Positions 27,661-36,162 of a DNA stretch of 64,000 nt are shown in pieces (position 1 is the stretch's first letter; every line of letters starts with the position of its first letter). Source of the stretch: Sphingobacteriales bacterium (GTDB lineage: Bacteria; Bacteroidota; Bacteroidia; Chitinophagales; Chitinophagaceae). Below the pieces are notes generated by a model, which made no database searches, was not told the origin of the DNA, and saw nothing but the letters and a program-made list of their open reading frames with translations. Made by a program: the position numbers and the translations under genes. The DNA lies in NCBI GenBank assembly GCA_003963365.1, contig RXJG01000004.1:288009-352008 (forward strand). The letters are read 5' to 3'.

Positions 27661-29547
27661 TTAACGGATTAACACCGTACTACCTTTCTGTTTGTAAGGA
27701 ACATTTTTTCGTTTATAGCTGAGATACCAAATATAAGTACCGGCGGGGGCGGGATTGCCATTTAAGGTTCCATCCCATCCTGTAAACAAATTAGCAGTAC
27801 TGAATATTTTTTGCCCCCAGCGGTTATAAATGGTAAAGCTAAAATCGGTAATGGGGAAATAGGCCCTGGCTTTTAATATATCGTTCTTGTTATCATTATT
27901 TGGGGTGAAGGCTGTAGGCACAAAGACCTGGTTCAAACAATTGGCAACGGTTACTGAAAAACCACCGATAGCAACTCCGCATTCATTTGATAGTGTGACT
28001 TGATAATAACCCTGATTAATTATGTTTTTTACAGGTTTATTATCTCCATCCTGCCACAAATAAGAAGTAGCTACAACATCGGTTACATCCAATAAAATAT
28101 TTTCATCAGTACAAATAGTCGTATCACTGCCTAAATTAACCACTGGTGTTCTGTTTGTTCTTACTGTTGTAGTATCAGATGCTTTGCAGGCATCATCAGA
28201 AACTTTTACCCAATAGGTTCCATCAGTTGCAACAGTTAAACTGGGTGTTGTGGCGCCGGTACTCCATTGCCAGTTAGTAATAAACGGATTGTTGGCAGTA
28301 AAAGTTATGGTTGCATTATCACATAATAGAGTTGTTGTATCAGGTAATGAAACAGAAAGTTTATTTGGTTTAATTATTACTTTGGTATTACCCGTAGTAA
28401 CACAACCGCCATCCGTAATTGTTTTTAAAGTGTAAATTCCTGAATCACTAAAGCTGGCGGGAAATTTAGTGATGATACTATCTGTTGAATTAAGACTGTT
28501 TGGCCCTGCCCAATTGTAAGTCAATGCCGGAAACTGGTTTACTAATTTTAATGTATCGCCAATACAATAGGGGCTTTCATTACTAATGGTTACCGGCTTT
28601 TGGTCATAAACAGCCAGCTTTACTGGTAAAGAAGTAGTTCGGCAGTTGGGTAAATTAATACTGGTTGGTTCGGCAATTAGTAAACGATACCATTTACTAT
28701 CTGCAGGGGTGGCATTATTAATTGTATAATTCTGCTGATTAGCTCCATTAATATTTATCCAGTTAATACTATCAGTACTCGACTGCCATTGATAGACCGG
28801 GTTGTTATAAACCTGTTTGGTAACGTTTCCATTAATAAAAATGTTGTTATTGGAGCAAACCGTATTACCGCCAAGGTATGTTCCTGTTAAAAAAGGTTTT
28901 GTTTCTGCACCACAAATGGAAAACTCTATATCATCCAGCACTAAATCATTACCATAACCACCCACTTGGTTATTGTACATCGTGAGTATAACAGAAGTTT
29001 CACCGGGTGGCAACACAATATTAAAACCATATTGTTCCCATGTAAAAGTGCTGTACCGGCTTATTTTGCCAGTAGTATAAGAACCAAGCACCGTACCGCT
29101 GGCAGCGCTTTTAATTTCAAACTTTACGTCGGGATCAAGCGGATCTGGTGTACCGAGCCGTAATAAATTAGCGATCCATGCTGAAAACTTAATTGAAGTA
29201 CCACTGCATAGATTATCAATTTTTGTTTCATAAAATTTTCCTGTGTTATAAGATGCGTTTATAACCATCATATATCCATTGTTCCCACTATGATCACTTC
29301 CTGTAAACCAGCTTGGAAAAATTTGTGAACCGTCTAAAGGTGCAGCAGTTTTACGAATACTGTATTGACCATCGAAAACTGAGCCAGTAGCATTATATTG
29401 ATAGGCTGTAACACCGTTGGGTAATGGCGGGCCATATGGTGAAGTTCCGGTACCAAAATCATCTTTAAAAATAACCGTAGGGCTGCACTGTGAAAAAACA
29501 GCGGAATTAAAATATAAGAGTACAAAAAAAAGTAAGCAGTATTTCAC
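27661..29547 (-). CDS. Secreted protein with T9SS type B C-terminal domain
   Basis: This 628-residue protein has a signal peptide (residues 1-19, AVFSQ), a lectin/carbohydrate-binding-like beta domain (about 20-215), two or three Ig-like/PKD-like repeats (215-530), and a C-terminal gliding-motility-associated domain: VFVPTAFTPNNDNKND, FTIYNRWGQKIF, WDGTLNGNPAPAGTYIWYL. The last domain directs type IX secretion across the outer membrane and anchoring of SprB-like surface proteins. It is a surface or extracellular protein, perhaps an adhesin. It lies just upstream of gldA on the same strand. Confidence 0.88.
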   Translation of the reverse strand: MKYCLLFFVLLYFNSAVFSQCSPTVIFKDDFGTGTSPYGPPLPNGVTAYQYNATGSVFDGQYSIRKTAAPLDGSQIFPSWFTGSDHSGNNGYMMVINASYNTGKFYETKIDNLCSGTSIKFSAWIANLLRLGTPDPLDPDVKFEIKSAASGTVLGSYTTGKISRYSTFTWEQYGFNIVLPPGETSVILTMYNNQVGGYGNDLVLDDIEFSICGAETKPFLTGTYLGGNTVCSNNNIFINGNVTKQVYNNPVYQWQSSTDSINWININGANQQNYTINNATPADSKWYRLLIAEPTSINLPNCRTTSLPVKLAVYDQKPVTISNESPYCIGDTLKLVNQFPALTYNWAGPNSLNSTDSIITKFPASFSDSGIYTLKTITDGGCVTTGNTKVIIKPNKLSVSLPDTTTLLCDNATITFTANNPFITNWQWSTGATTPSLTVATDGTYWVKVSDDACKASDTTTVRTNRTPVVNLGSDTTICTDENILLDVTDVVATSYLWQDGDNKPVKNIINQGYYQVTLSNECGVAIGGFSVTVANCLNQVFVPTAFTPNNDNKNDILKARAYFPITDFSFTIYNRWGQKIFSTANLFTGWDGTLNGNPAPAGTYIWYLSYKRKNVPYKQKGSTVLIR

Positions 29548-29563
29548 TTGTTAAATTTCCATA

Positions 29564-29809
29564 TTAATCTTCAATTTCAGCAGAACTTTCAGGCAGGTGG
29601 TCATAGTCACCTTTAAAAGCAAAATAACCAAACAGCATCATACCAAATGCAATGGGGATGAAGACGGTTATAAATACAGCCCATTGTATTTTGGTATCAA
29701 TTACGGGTTTCTTTGCAATTTCAGCCGCAGCAGTTTTAATTAAATAATAAATCGCCAGCGGACCCAGCACTATCCAAATTATTCCTGCGTATCGTTTAAT
29801 ATTGTTCAT
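29564..29809 (-). CDS. Small two-helix membrane protein paired with the MHS transporter
   Basis: An 81-residue protein with two membrane helices (about residues 5-25 and 43-65) joined by a basic loop (AKKPVIDTKIQ) and an acidic tail (ESSAEIED). It follows the MHS transporter gene on the same strand after 106 bases. I recall similar small proteins beside MHS transporters in Bacteroidota (possibly DUF6814), which suggests an accessory subunit; this is unverified. Confidence 0.7.
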   Translation of the reverse strand: MNNIKRYAGIIWIVLGPLAIYYLIKTAAAEIAKKPVIDTKIQWAVFITVFIPIAFGMMLFGYFAFKGDYDHLPESSAEIED

Positions 29810-29915
29810 AATTTTTTTTAGATGATAAGCGTTAATACAAAAGATATGTTACCACAAAAGCCCTGATCAGATTTACGGTTCGGCCCCTTTCTTTTGGAAA
29901 GGCCGGGAGTATGGC

Positions 29916-31457
29916 CTAATCATTCACATCCGGATCAATTTTATTAGATATATACAAGACACCGATTACCAGGCAAACCGCTGCCGCCAGTACAGGATAC
30001 CATAACCCAACCAGTTTATCGCCGGTATAAATAGTTGTAAGCAAGGTAGCAATAAATGGTGTTAATCCGCCAAACACTCCATTGCCCACATGATATGGCA
30101 AGCTCATACTGGTATAACGGATTTTAGTAGGAAACATCTCTACCAGGAAAGCGGCGATAGGGCCGTAGACCATGGTGACATATAAAATCATTATAAATAC
30201 CAACGCAACCATTTTCCAATAATCGCCAGTACCAACTTTCTTTGAAATTTTTATATCCGGCTTAATACTGTTTTTTCCTGTCTCAGTGAAAAGTGTATCT
30301 GTTTTTATTTCAGTTAAAAGTAAACCACCTTCATAAACAGTTTTAGTTATTGTTTTTATTGAGACATCTTTCGTGCTTTCTATATTACTGCTAATTTTTT
30401 CAATTAGCTTTTTATCTGTCAATTCAATTTTATTCTTCGTATCGGTTAATGAAAGTAATTGATTAAACAATGGACGATAAGTAATTATCGCCAGCAACAT
30501 CCCCGCCATCATTATCCATTTTCTTCCCACTTTATCGCTCCAGCTTCCAAACACTACAAAAAAAGGTGTGGCAAATAAAATAGCCCAGATGATAATAGTC
30601 CTTGATTGATCAAAATCAACCTTGCAAACATTTTCAATAAAACTTTGTGCATAAAATTGTCCTGTATACCAAACCACTCCCTGGCCCATTGTAGCCCCAA
30701 ACAAAGCCAGCAACACCATCTTTAAATTGCCTTTATGTACAAAACTTTCTTTTAAAGGATTTACAGATGTTTTGCCTTCTGTTTTCAATTTGGCAAACAA
30801 AGGCGATTCTTTCATCCGCAAACGGATATAGATAGACACAATCACCAATACTATCGAAACTAAAAATGGAATGCGCCAACCCCAGTTGTTGAACTTGGCA
30901 ATGGATTTAGTTAAATCAGCATCAAGGTTATGACGAGTAATTAAAATAACTCCCAGCGAAACAAATAAACCCAGCGTAGCAGTTGTTTGAATCCACGAGG
31001 TGTAATAACCTCTGCGGTTGGAAGGAGAATGTTCGGCAACATATGTTGCAGCGCCGCCGTATTCCCCTCCTAATGCAAGACCTTGCAATAATCTTAATAA
31101 CAAAACAATAACCGGTGCGGCAAAACCAATGGTTTCATAACCCGGCACCAAACCAATAGCAAAAGTGGAACCACCCATGATGATGAGTGTTAAGAGGAAA
31201 GTATATTTTCTTCCAATCAAATCACCTAAGCGTCCAAACACCAACGCACCAAAAGGACGGACAATAAAACCGGCGGCAAAAGTGGCTAACGTAGAAAGTA
31301 ATGCAGCAGTAGGATTTGTTTTCGGAAAAAACTGGGCAGCCAGCACCGGCGCCAAACTTCCGAAAATATAAAAATCGTACCATTCAATTAATGTACCTAC
31401 AGATGACGCTGCAATAACCTGCCAGATAGTTTTGGTTTCGTTTTGTTGCATTAGCAA
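29916..31457 (-). CDS. MHS-family MFS transporter with a long internal loop
   Basis: A 513-residue metabolite:H+ symporter-type MFS protein. SSVGTLIEWYDFYIFGSLAP and the GRLGDLIGRK motif are typical of the ProP/ShiA/KgtP group. The unusual feature is a polar insertion of about 85 residues (near 340-425: DTKNKIELTDKKLIEKI through SKKVGTG) between two helices of the second half, making it longer than most MHS members. Substrate is probably an organic acid or osmolyte. Acetyl-CoA synthetase starts 165 bases away in the opposite direction, so acetate or another carboxylate is a reasonable guess. Confidence 0.88.
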   Translation of the reverse strand: MLMQQNETKTIWQVIAASSVGTLIEWYDFYIFGSLAPVLAAQFFPKTNPTAALLSTLATFAAGFIVRPFGALVFGRLGDLIGRKYTFLLTLIIMGGSTFAIGLVPGYETIGFAAPVIVLLLRLLQGLALGGEYGGAATYVAEHSPSNRRGYYTSWIQTTATLGLFVSLGVILITRHNLDADLTKSIAKFNNWGWRIPFLVSIVLVIVSIYIRLRMKESPLFAKLKTEGKTSVNPLKESFVHKGNLKMVLLALFGATMGQGVVWYTGQFYAQSFIENVCKVDFDQSRTIIIWAILFATPFFVVFGSWSDKVGRKWIMMAGMLLAIITYRPLFNQLLSLTDTKNKIELTDKKLIEKISSNIESTKDVSIKTITKTVYEGGLLLTEIKTDTLFTETGKNSIKPDIKISKKVGTGDYWKMVALVFIMILYVTMVYGPIAAFLVEMFPTKIRYTSMSLPYHVGNGVFGGLTPFIATLLTTIYTGDKLVGLWYPVLAAAVCLVIGVLYISNKIDPDVND

Positions 31458-31505
31458 TCGTTTGATTCAATTTTACCCTGCTGATTTATTACCCAACAAA
31501 GCTTT

Positions 31506-31513
31506 TATATTTG
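31506..31513 (+). promoter_or_regulatory. -7 box upstream of acs
   Basis: TATATTTG is a perfect TAnnTTTG match, 108 bases before the acs start. No -33 box is obvious at the expected spacing. Confidence 0.4.
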
Positions 31514-31621
31514 CTTTAATAATTACAACAGCAGAATTACTTACACAATCAGTCTATAAACTTATTAAAGGTTGTTGTAATTTTAAAATCTAATTCAATT
31601 AATACTAATACTTGTTTGCAT

Positions 31622-33559
31622 ATGTCTTACCCTTTCCAGGTTAAATCATTAGACGAATACAAAGCAGCATACAAAAGAAGTGAAGAAGATCCCGAAGGTT
31701 TTTGGGACGAAGTGGCTTCTAATTTTAAATGGAGAAAGAAATGGGATAAAACACTCAACTGGAATTTTATTGAACCGCATGTTCGCTGGTTCCTCGGTGG
31801 TAAACTGAATATTACAGAAAACTGTATTGACCGTCACCTTCCAACTATGGGTGAAAAACCTGCTTTCATCTGGGAGCCTAACGACCCCACTGACAGGGTG
31901 CGGGTAGTTACTTATAATCGTCTGCATAAACGAGTGTGCCAGGTTGCTCAAATGCTGAAGAATAATGGTGTAAAGAAAGGCGACCGTGTTTGTATTTATA
32001 TGGGCATGGTACCTGAGTTGGTGTATGCAGTATTAGGTTGTGCCAGAATTGGAGCCATACACAGTGTGATATTTGGTGGCTTTAGTGCACAAAGTATTGC
32101 AGACCGATTGTTCGATGCACAGGCAGAATTCATCATTACCTGCGACGGAGCCTTCCGCGGTGGAAAGGATATTCCTTTAAAAAGTGTTATTGATGATGCA
32201 TTGATAGGAAACAGAACGGTGAAAAGAGTTATTGTATATACCAGGACAAGAACCCCGGTGAGTATGATAAAAGGAAGAGACGTGTGGTGGGAAGATGAAA
32301 TGGATTATGCAGAAACACAGGTGGAGAAAGATGGAGTGGTTTCTTTCCCTGCAGAGGAGATGGATGCAGAAGACCCGTTGTTTATTCTTTATACCAGTGG
32401 AAGTACCGGCAAACCAAAAGGTGTGGTGCATACCTGCGGTGGTTATATGGTATGGACTGGTTATACTTTTGTAAATGTATTTCAATACCAGCCCGGTGAT
32501 GTACATTTTTGTACGGCTGATATTGGCTGGATAACCGGGCATAGTTATATCTGTTATGGTCCGCTAAGTGCTGGTGCTACCTCTGTAATGTTTGAAGGTA
32601 TTCCTACCTGGCCAGATGCGGGACGCTTTTGGGATATTGTTGACAGACATAAAGTAAATATTCTTTATACAGCTCCAACTGCCATTCGCAGTTTGATGGG
32701 ATTTGGTTTAGATCCATTAAAAGGTAAAGACCTGTCATCATTAAAAATATTAGGAACCGTTGGTGAACCTATTAATGAAGAAGCATGGCATTGGTATGAC
32801 GAACATATAGGCAAAAAGAAATGCCCTATTGTGGATACATGGTGGCAAACAGAAACAGGCGGTATTTTAATTTCCAACTTAGCGGGTGTAACTCCTGCAA
32901 GACCATCATGGGCAACCCTGCCATTACCCGGTGTGCATCCAATACTGGTGGATGAAAACGGAAAAGAAGTAACGGAGAAAGATGAACAGGGTTTGTACAA
33001 AGGAAATCTTTGTATTAAAAATCCCTGGCCTTCTATCATCCGCACAACTTATGGTGATCATGAAAGATGCCGCACTAATTACTTTGCTACTTATCCCAAT
33101 TTATATTTTACCGGTGATGGTGCGTTGAAAGATGATGAAGGTAATTTCAGAATAACCGGCCGGGTGGATGATGTATTAAATGTAAGCGGTCACCGTATTG
33201 GTACGGCAGAAGTGGAGAATGCTATAAACATGCATGCCGGTGTGGTGGAAAGTGCAGTGGTGGGGTACCCGCATGATATTAAAGGACAGGGAATATATGC
33301 ATATGTAATTTATAACGGGCACCATGGCGATGAAGAAATGAGACGAAAAGATATTTTGCAAACGGTGACAAGAGTGATTGGCCCTATTGCCAAACCGGAT
33401 AAAATTCAGTTTGTAAGTGGCCTGCCCAAAACCAGGAGCGGAAAAATTATGCGCCGCATCTTAAGAAAAATTGCTGAAGGGGAAACACAAAACCTGGGAG
33501 ATACAACCACGTTGCTGGACCCCGGCGTGGTGGATGAAATAAAGAATGGAAGGTTGTGA
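31622..33559 (+). CDS. acs: Acetyl-CoA synthetase
   Basis: ATG 31622 gives 645 residues (MSYPFQVKSLDEYKAAY), standard for Acs. It converts acetate, ATP and CoA to acetyl-CoA. The AMP-binding motif YTSGSTGKPKGVVH, WWQTETGG, YFTGDGA and the C-terminal GRVDDVLNVSGHRIGTAEVE are present, and PKTRSGKIMRRIL holds the lysine that is acetylated by Pat-type enzymes in other bacteria. Divergent from the MHS transporter. Confidence 0.97.
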   Translation: MSYPFQVKSLDEYKAAYKRSEEDPEGFWDEVASNFKWRKKWDKTLNWNFIEPHVRWFLGGKLNITENCIDRHLPTMGEKPAFIWEPNDPTDRVRVVTYNRLHKRVCQVAQMLKNNGVKKGDRVCIYMGMVPELVYAVLGCARIGAIHSVIFGGFSAQSIADRLFDAQAEFIITCDGAFRGGKDIPLKSVIDDALIGNRTVKRVIVYTRTRTPVSMIKGRDVWWEDEMDYAETQVEKDGVVSFPAEEMDAEDPLFILYTSGSTGKPKGVVHTCGGYMVWTGYTFVNVFQYQPGDVHFCTADIGWITGHSYICYGPLSAGATSVMFEGIPTWPDAGRFWDIVDRHKVNILYTAPTAIRSLMGFGLDPLKGKDLSSLKILGTVGEPINEEAWHWYDEHIGKKKCPIVDTWWQTETGGILISNLAGVTPARPSWATLPLPGVHPILVDENGKEVTEKDEQGLYKGNLCIKNPWPSIIRTTYGDHERCRTNYFATYPNLYFTGDGALKDDEGNFRITGRVDDVLNVSGHRIGTAEVENAINMHAGVVESAVVGYPHDIKGQGIYAYVIYNGHHGDEEMRRKDILQTVTRVIGPIAKPDKIQFVSGLPKTRSGKIMRRILRKIAEGETQNLGDTTTLLDPGVVDEIKNGRL

Positions 33560-33584
33560 TATTGTTAACCCGGTTAATAAGAAT

Positions 33585-33618
33585 AAAAAAAGTCGGATAT
33601 TGTTCCGGCTTTTTATTT
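33585..33618 (+). terminator. Intrinsic terminator after acs
   Basis: Stem AGTCGGA/TCCGGCT (one G-U pair) with a 6-base loop, preceded by an A-run and followed by TTTTTATTT. Confidence 0.85.
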
Positions 33619-33627
33619 AATGGCATT

Positions 33628-34572
33628 ATGAAAAGAATTCTGCGTCGTCTTCTAAAAGCATTTTTAATTGTTTTTATCCTGCTCAACATTATCCTGGTTT
33701 TTCATGCCTATAAATTCACGCATTTTTATGATGAAGGAGAAATTACTCTTAAGAAACCAGAAGAAATAAGTGGTTGGGATAAAGCCGGTACCATGTTGTT
33801 TGGTATTAATGCTGTTAAATCAAAAAACATGGTTGTTCCTGGTGTAAACTATGAAGTAATTAAACTGGAAACAAATGATGAATTACAATTAGAAGGTTGG
33901 TACATGCCGGTGGATTCTGCAAAAGGAACAGTGATTATGTTTCATGGGCATGGCGGCAGTAAGTCAAAAATTTTGGATGAAGCATACTATATCCGGTCAC
34001 TTGGGTTTAATATTTTGCTGATGGACTTCCGTGCACATGGCGGCAGCGGTGGTAATACCTGTACCATTGGAGTAAAAGAAGCGTCGGATGTAAAACTTGC
34101 TTACGAGTTTATTCAGTCAAAAGGAGCAAAAAACATAGTGCTATGGGGTGTTTCATTAGGAGCAGCAACAGTCATTCACTCCATGAATGAATATAAATTA
34201 CAACCTTCAAAAGTTATTTTGGATATGCCTTTTGGGACACTGGTAGAGGCAGTTGAAGGCAGAATGAGGATGATGGGATTACCTCCTGAACCATTATCCC
34301 GAATGCTTACTTTTTGGGGAGGTGCCGAAAATGGTTTCTGGGCTTTTAATATGAAGCCATGCGATGATGCTAAAAGTATTAACTGTCCCGCTTTACTGGA
34401 ATGGGGTGCGAAAGATCCCAGGGTAACACGGGCTGAAACGGATTGTATTTATAAAAACATTTCATCCGTTCAAAAGAAATTAGTGATATATGAAAGTGCA
34501 GGTCATGAATCTTTCTGCAAAAAAGAAAATGAAAAATGGAAAGCAGCAATGAAAGATTTTTTGCTGAACTGA
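33628..34572 (+). CDS. Alpha/beta hydrolase, membrane-anchored
   Basis: ATG 33628 gives 314 residues. A basic start plus one hydrophobic helix (residues 5-25) anchors it or acts as an uncleaved signal. The hydrolase fold is clear: oxyanion region MFHGHGGS, the LLMDFRAHGGSGG turn, nucleophile elbow GVSLG in IVLWGVSLGAA, acid in WGAKDPRV and His in ESAGHESF. It belongs to the broad BAAT/YqkD-like group of exported serine hydrolases; substrate unknown. It abuts the convergent L,D-transpeptidase gene. Confidence 0.88.
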   Translation: MKRILRRLLKAFLIVFILLNIILVFHAYKFTHFYDEGEITLKKPEEISGWDKAGTMLFGINAVKSKNMVVPGVNYEVIKLETNDELQLEGWYMPVDSAKGTVIMFHGHGGSKSKILDEAYYIRSLGFNILLMDFRAHGGSGGNTCTIGVKEASDVKLAYEFIQSKGAKNIVLWGVSLGAATVIHSMNEYKLQPSKVILDMPFGTLVEAVEGRMRMMGLPPEPLSRMLTFWGGAENGFWAFNMKPCDDAKSINCPALLEWGAKDPRVTRAETDCIYKNISSVQKKLVIYESAGHESFCKKENEKWKAAMKDFLLN

Positions 34573-35166
34573 TTATTTCTGGATCACCACTTTAGTTCCT
34601 ACCGGGAGCAGATCATATAGTTCAAAAATATCTGAGTATTTAACGGAGATACAGCCCCATGTCCAGTTTTGATAACGGTCTACAGCAAACTCTTCATCTT
34701 TTCTTGTACCATGTATTCCAATACCACCACCAATAGAAGCTGATGAAGGTATTTCTCCATTTGCTTTTCTATGATTAAATTTTTCAACGCTTTCAGTATT
34801 GGGATAATCCAGTAACATAAATCTTCCCCATTCAGCATGATTTTTCTTGGCAACAATATGAAAAGTTCCTTCAGGTGTATTACGGTCGCCTTCCATCTTT
34901 TTATCACTTAAAGATTTATTACCAAACACCACCGGGTAAGTGGCATACCATCCATCCTTGTCATATACTCTTAATTCATAGTCAGATTTGTCGATGATAA
35001 CAGTATAGGGTGAATAAGGAAGTGTTTTGGGGGTAATGGTTTTAATAACCCGGGTTGTTTTCCGATTAGTAACTGTTTTTTTGCCTTTAGGTTTTTTGTC
35101 TGTAAAACTAACCAGTACCATTGAAGCTAACAGTAAAGTAACAAAAGATAACCGGATTTTTTTCAT
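34573..35166 (-). CDS. L,D-transpeptidase (YkuD) with signal peptide
   Basis: A 197-residue exported protein with a signal sequence (residues 1-22). The YkuD domain spans about 55-195, with His152 (GIHGTRKDE) and catalytic Cys172 in NWTWGCIS. The usual GCIR/GCVR arginine after the cysteine is serine here, as in a subset of YafK-like enzymes, which may change its role from cross-linking to cleaving peptidoglycan bonds. Substrate is cell-wall peptide stems; the exact reaction is open. Confidence 0.85.
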   Translation of the reverse strand: MKKIRLSFVTLLLASMVLVSFTDKKPKGKKTVTNRKTTRVIKTITPKTLPYSPYTVIIDKSDYELRVYDKDGWYATYPVVFGNKSLSDKKMEGDRNTPEGTFHIVAKKNHAEWGRFMLLDYPNTESVEKFNHRKANGEIPSSASIGGGIGIHGTRKDEEFAVDRYQNWTWGCISVKYSDIFELYDLLPVGTKVVIQK

Positions 35167-35407
35167 GGCTATATGCTGACTTTTCTTACAGATGCTTTAA
35201 CGGAGCGAAAGTTTAATTTATTTTTTTATGTGGATAATAAAACCTGCTTTTTGAGAAAGTGTTAACAAGTGAGGCGGGCCGTAATTAAGTTTCATAGCGA
35301 TTAGATTTCTTATAAAAGTAAAATATTCGGCAGATAACGAAAAAGAAAAACCCCATCAGAGATTTACGTATTATTATAGCGGTTTAACCAATGGTTTATT
35401 TACTGTT

Positions 35408-36160
35408 TTATTTAAACAAGCTCAAAAATTCAGCTTTTTTCCTGGCAGCAATCTGAATATTCATCCCGTCTTCCATTACCACATATCCTCCCCGGCCGTT
35501 AAAATATTTTTTTACATAGTTTATGTTAATGATACTGGAATTATGTACCCTGAAAAAAATATTTTCAGGCAAAGAATCCTCATATTCCTTGATTTTTTTT
35601 GTAACTACAATTTTACCTTTCCCTTTGCAAAATATATGAGTATAATTGCCAGAGGCTTCCAGGTACATAATGTTATTAATATCTTCAAAATAACTTCCGT
35701 CTCCAGTGGGTAAGGCAATTTTATTAGTACCCGATGGCACAGAGATTTTCATACTCTCCAAAAAATGGTTAATCTTTGTATTAACCGAATCTTTTTCAAT
35801 CTGGCTGATAACTTTTTGAACGGCAGTTTTTAATTCTGTTATGTTTACTGGCTTCAACAAATAATCCACAGCAGCATATTTAAATGCTTTGATGGCATAA
35901 TCATTAAAAGCAGTTACAAACACAACCTGGAAATTAACCGGGCTTAATTTATCCAGCAGGTCAAATGCATTACCATATGGCATTTCTATATCTAAAAAAA
36001 CCAGCTGGGGGTTAACAGTTTTTATGCGGTCCAGCGCTTCGGCTGGATTTTCCGCAGTTCCGGTAATAATTAATTGCGGGCAATAATGTTTAATCAATTC
36101 GCTAAGCGTAACAATATTCCCCGGCTCATCATCCACTATAAAGGTTGATACAGGTTTCAT
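35408..36160 (-). CDS. LytTR-family response regulator
   Basis: A 250-residue regulator. Receiver domain: Asp10, Asp11, phosphoacceptor Asp57 (LVFLDIEMP), Thr83 and Lys103. The LytTR DNA-binding domain fills about 147-248 (MYLEASGNYTHIF to VHNSSIININYVKKYF). It is 2 bases downstream of the histidine kinase gene, its evident partner. Confidence 0.95.
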   Translation of the reverse strand: MKPVSTFIVDDEPGNIVTLSELIKHYCPQLIITGTAENPAEALDRIKTVNPQLVFLDIEMPYGNAFDLLDKLSPVNFQVVFVTAFNDYAIKAFKYAAVDYLLKPVNITELKTAVQKVISQIEKDSVNTKINHFLESMKISVPSGTNKIALPTGDGSYFEDINNIMYLEASGNYTHIFCKGKGKIVVTKKIKEYEDSLPENIFFRVHNSSIININYVKKYFNGRGGYVVMEDGMNIQIAARKKAEFLSLFK

Positions 36161-36162
36161 AA

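Noticed and set aside
27661-29547. Calling the T9SS cargo protein a glycosidase
   Set aside because: Only a binding-type beta domain and Ig/PKD-like repeats are seen; no catalytic residues were found.
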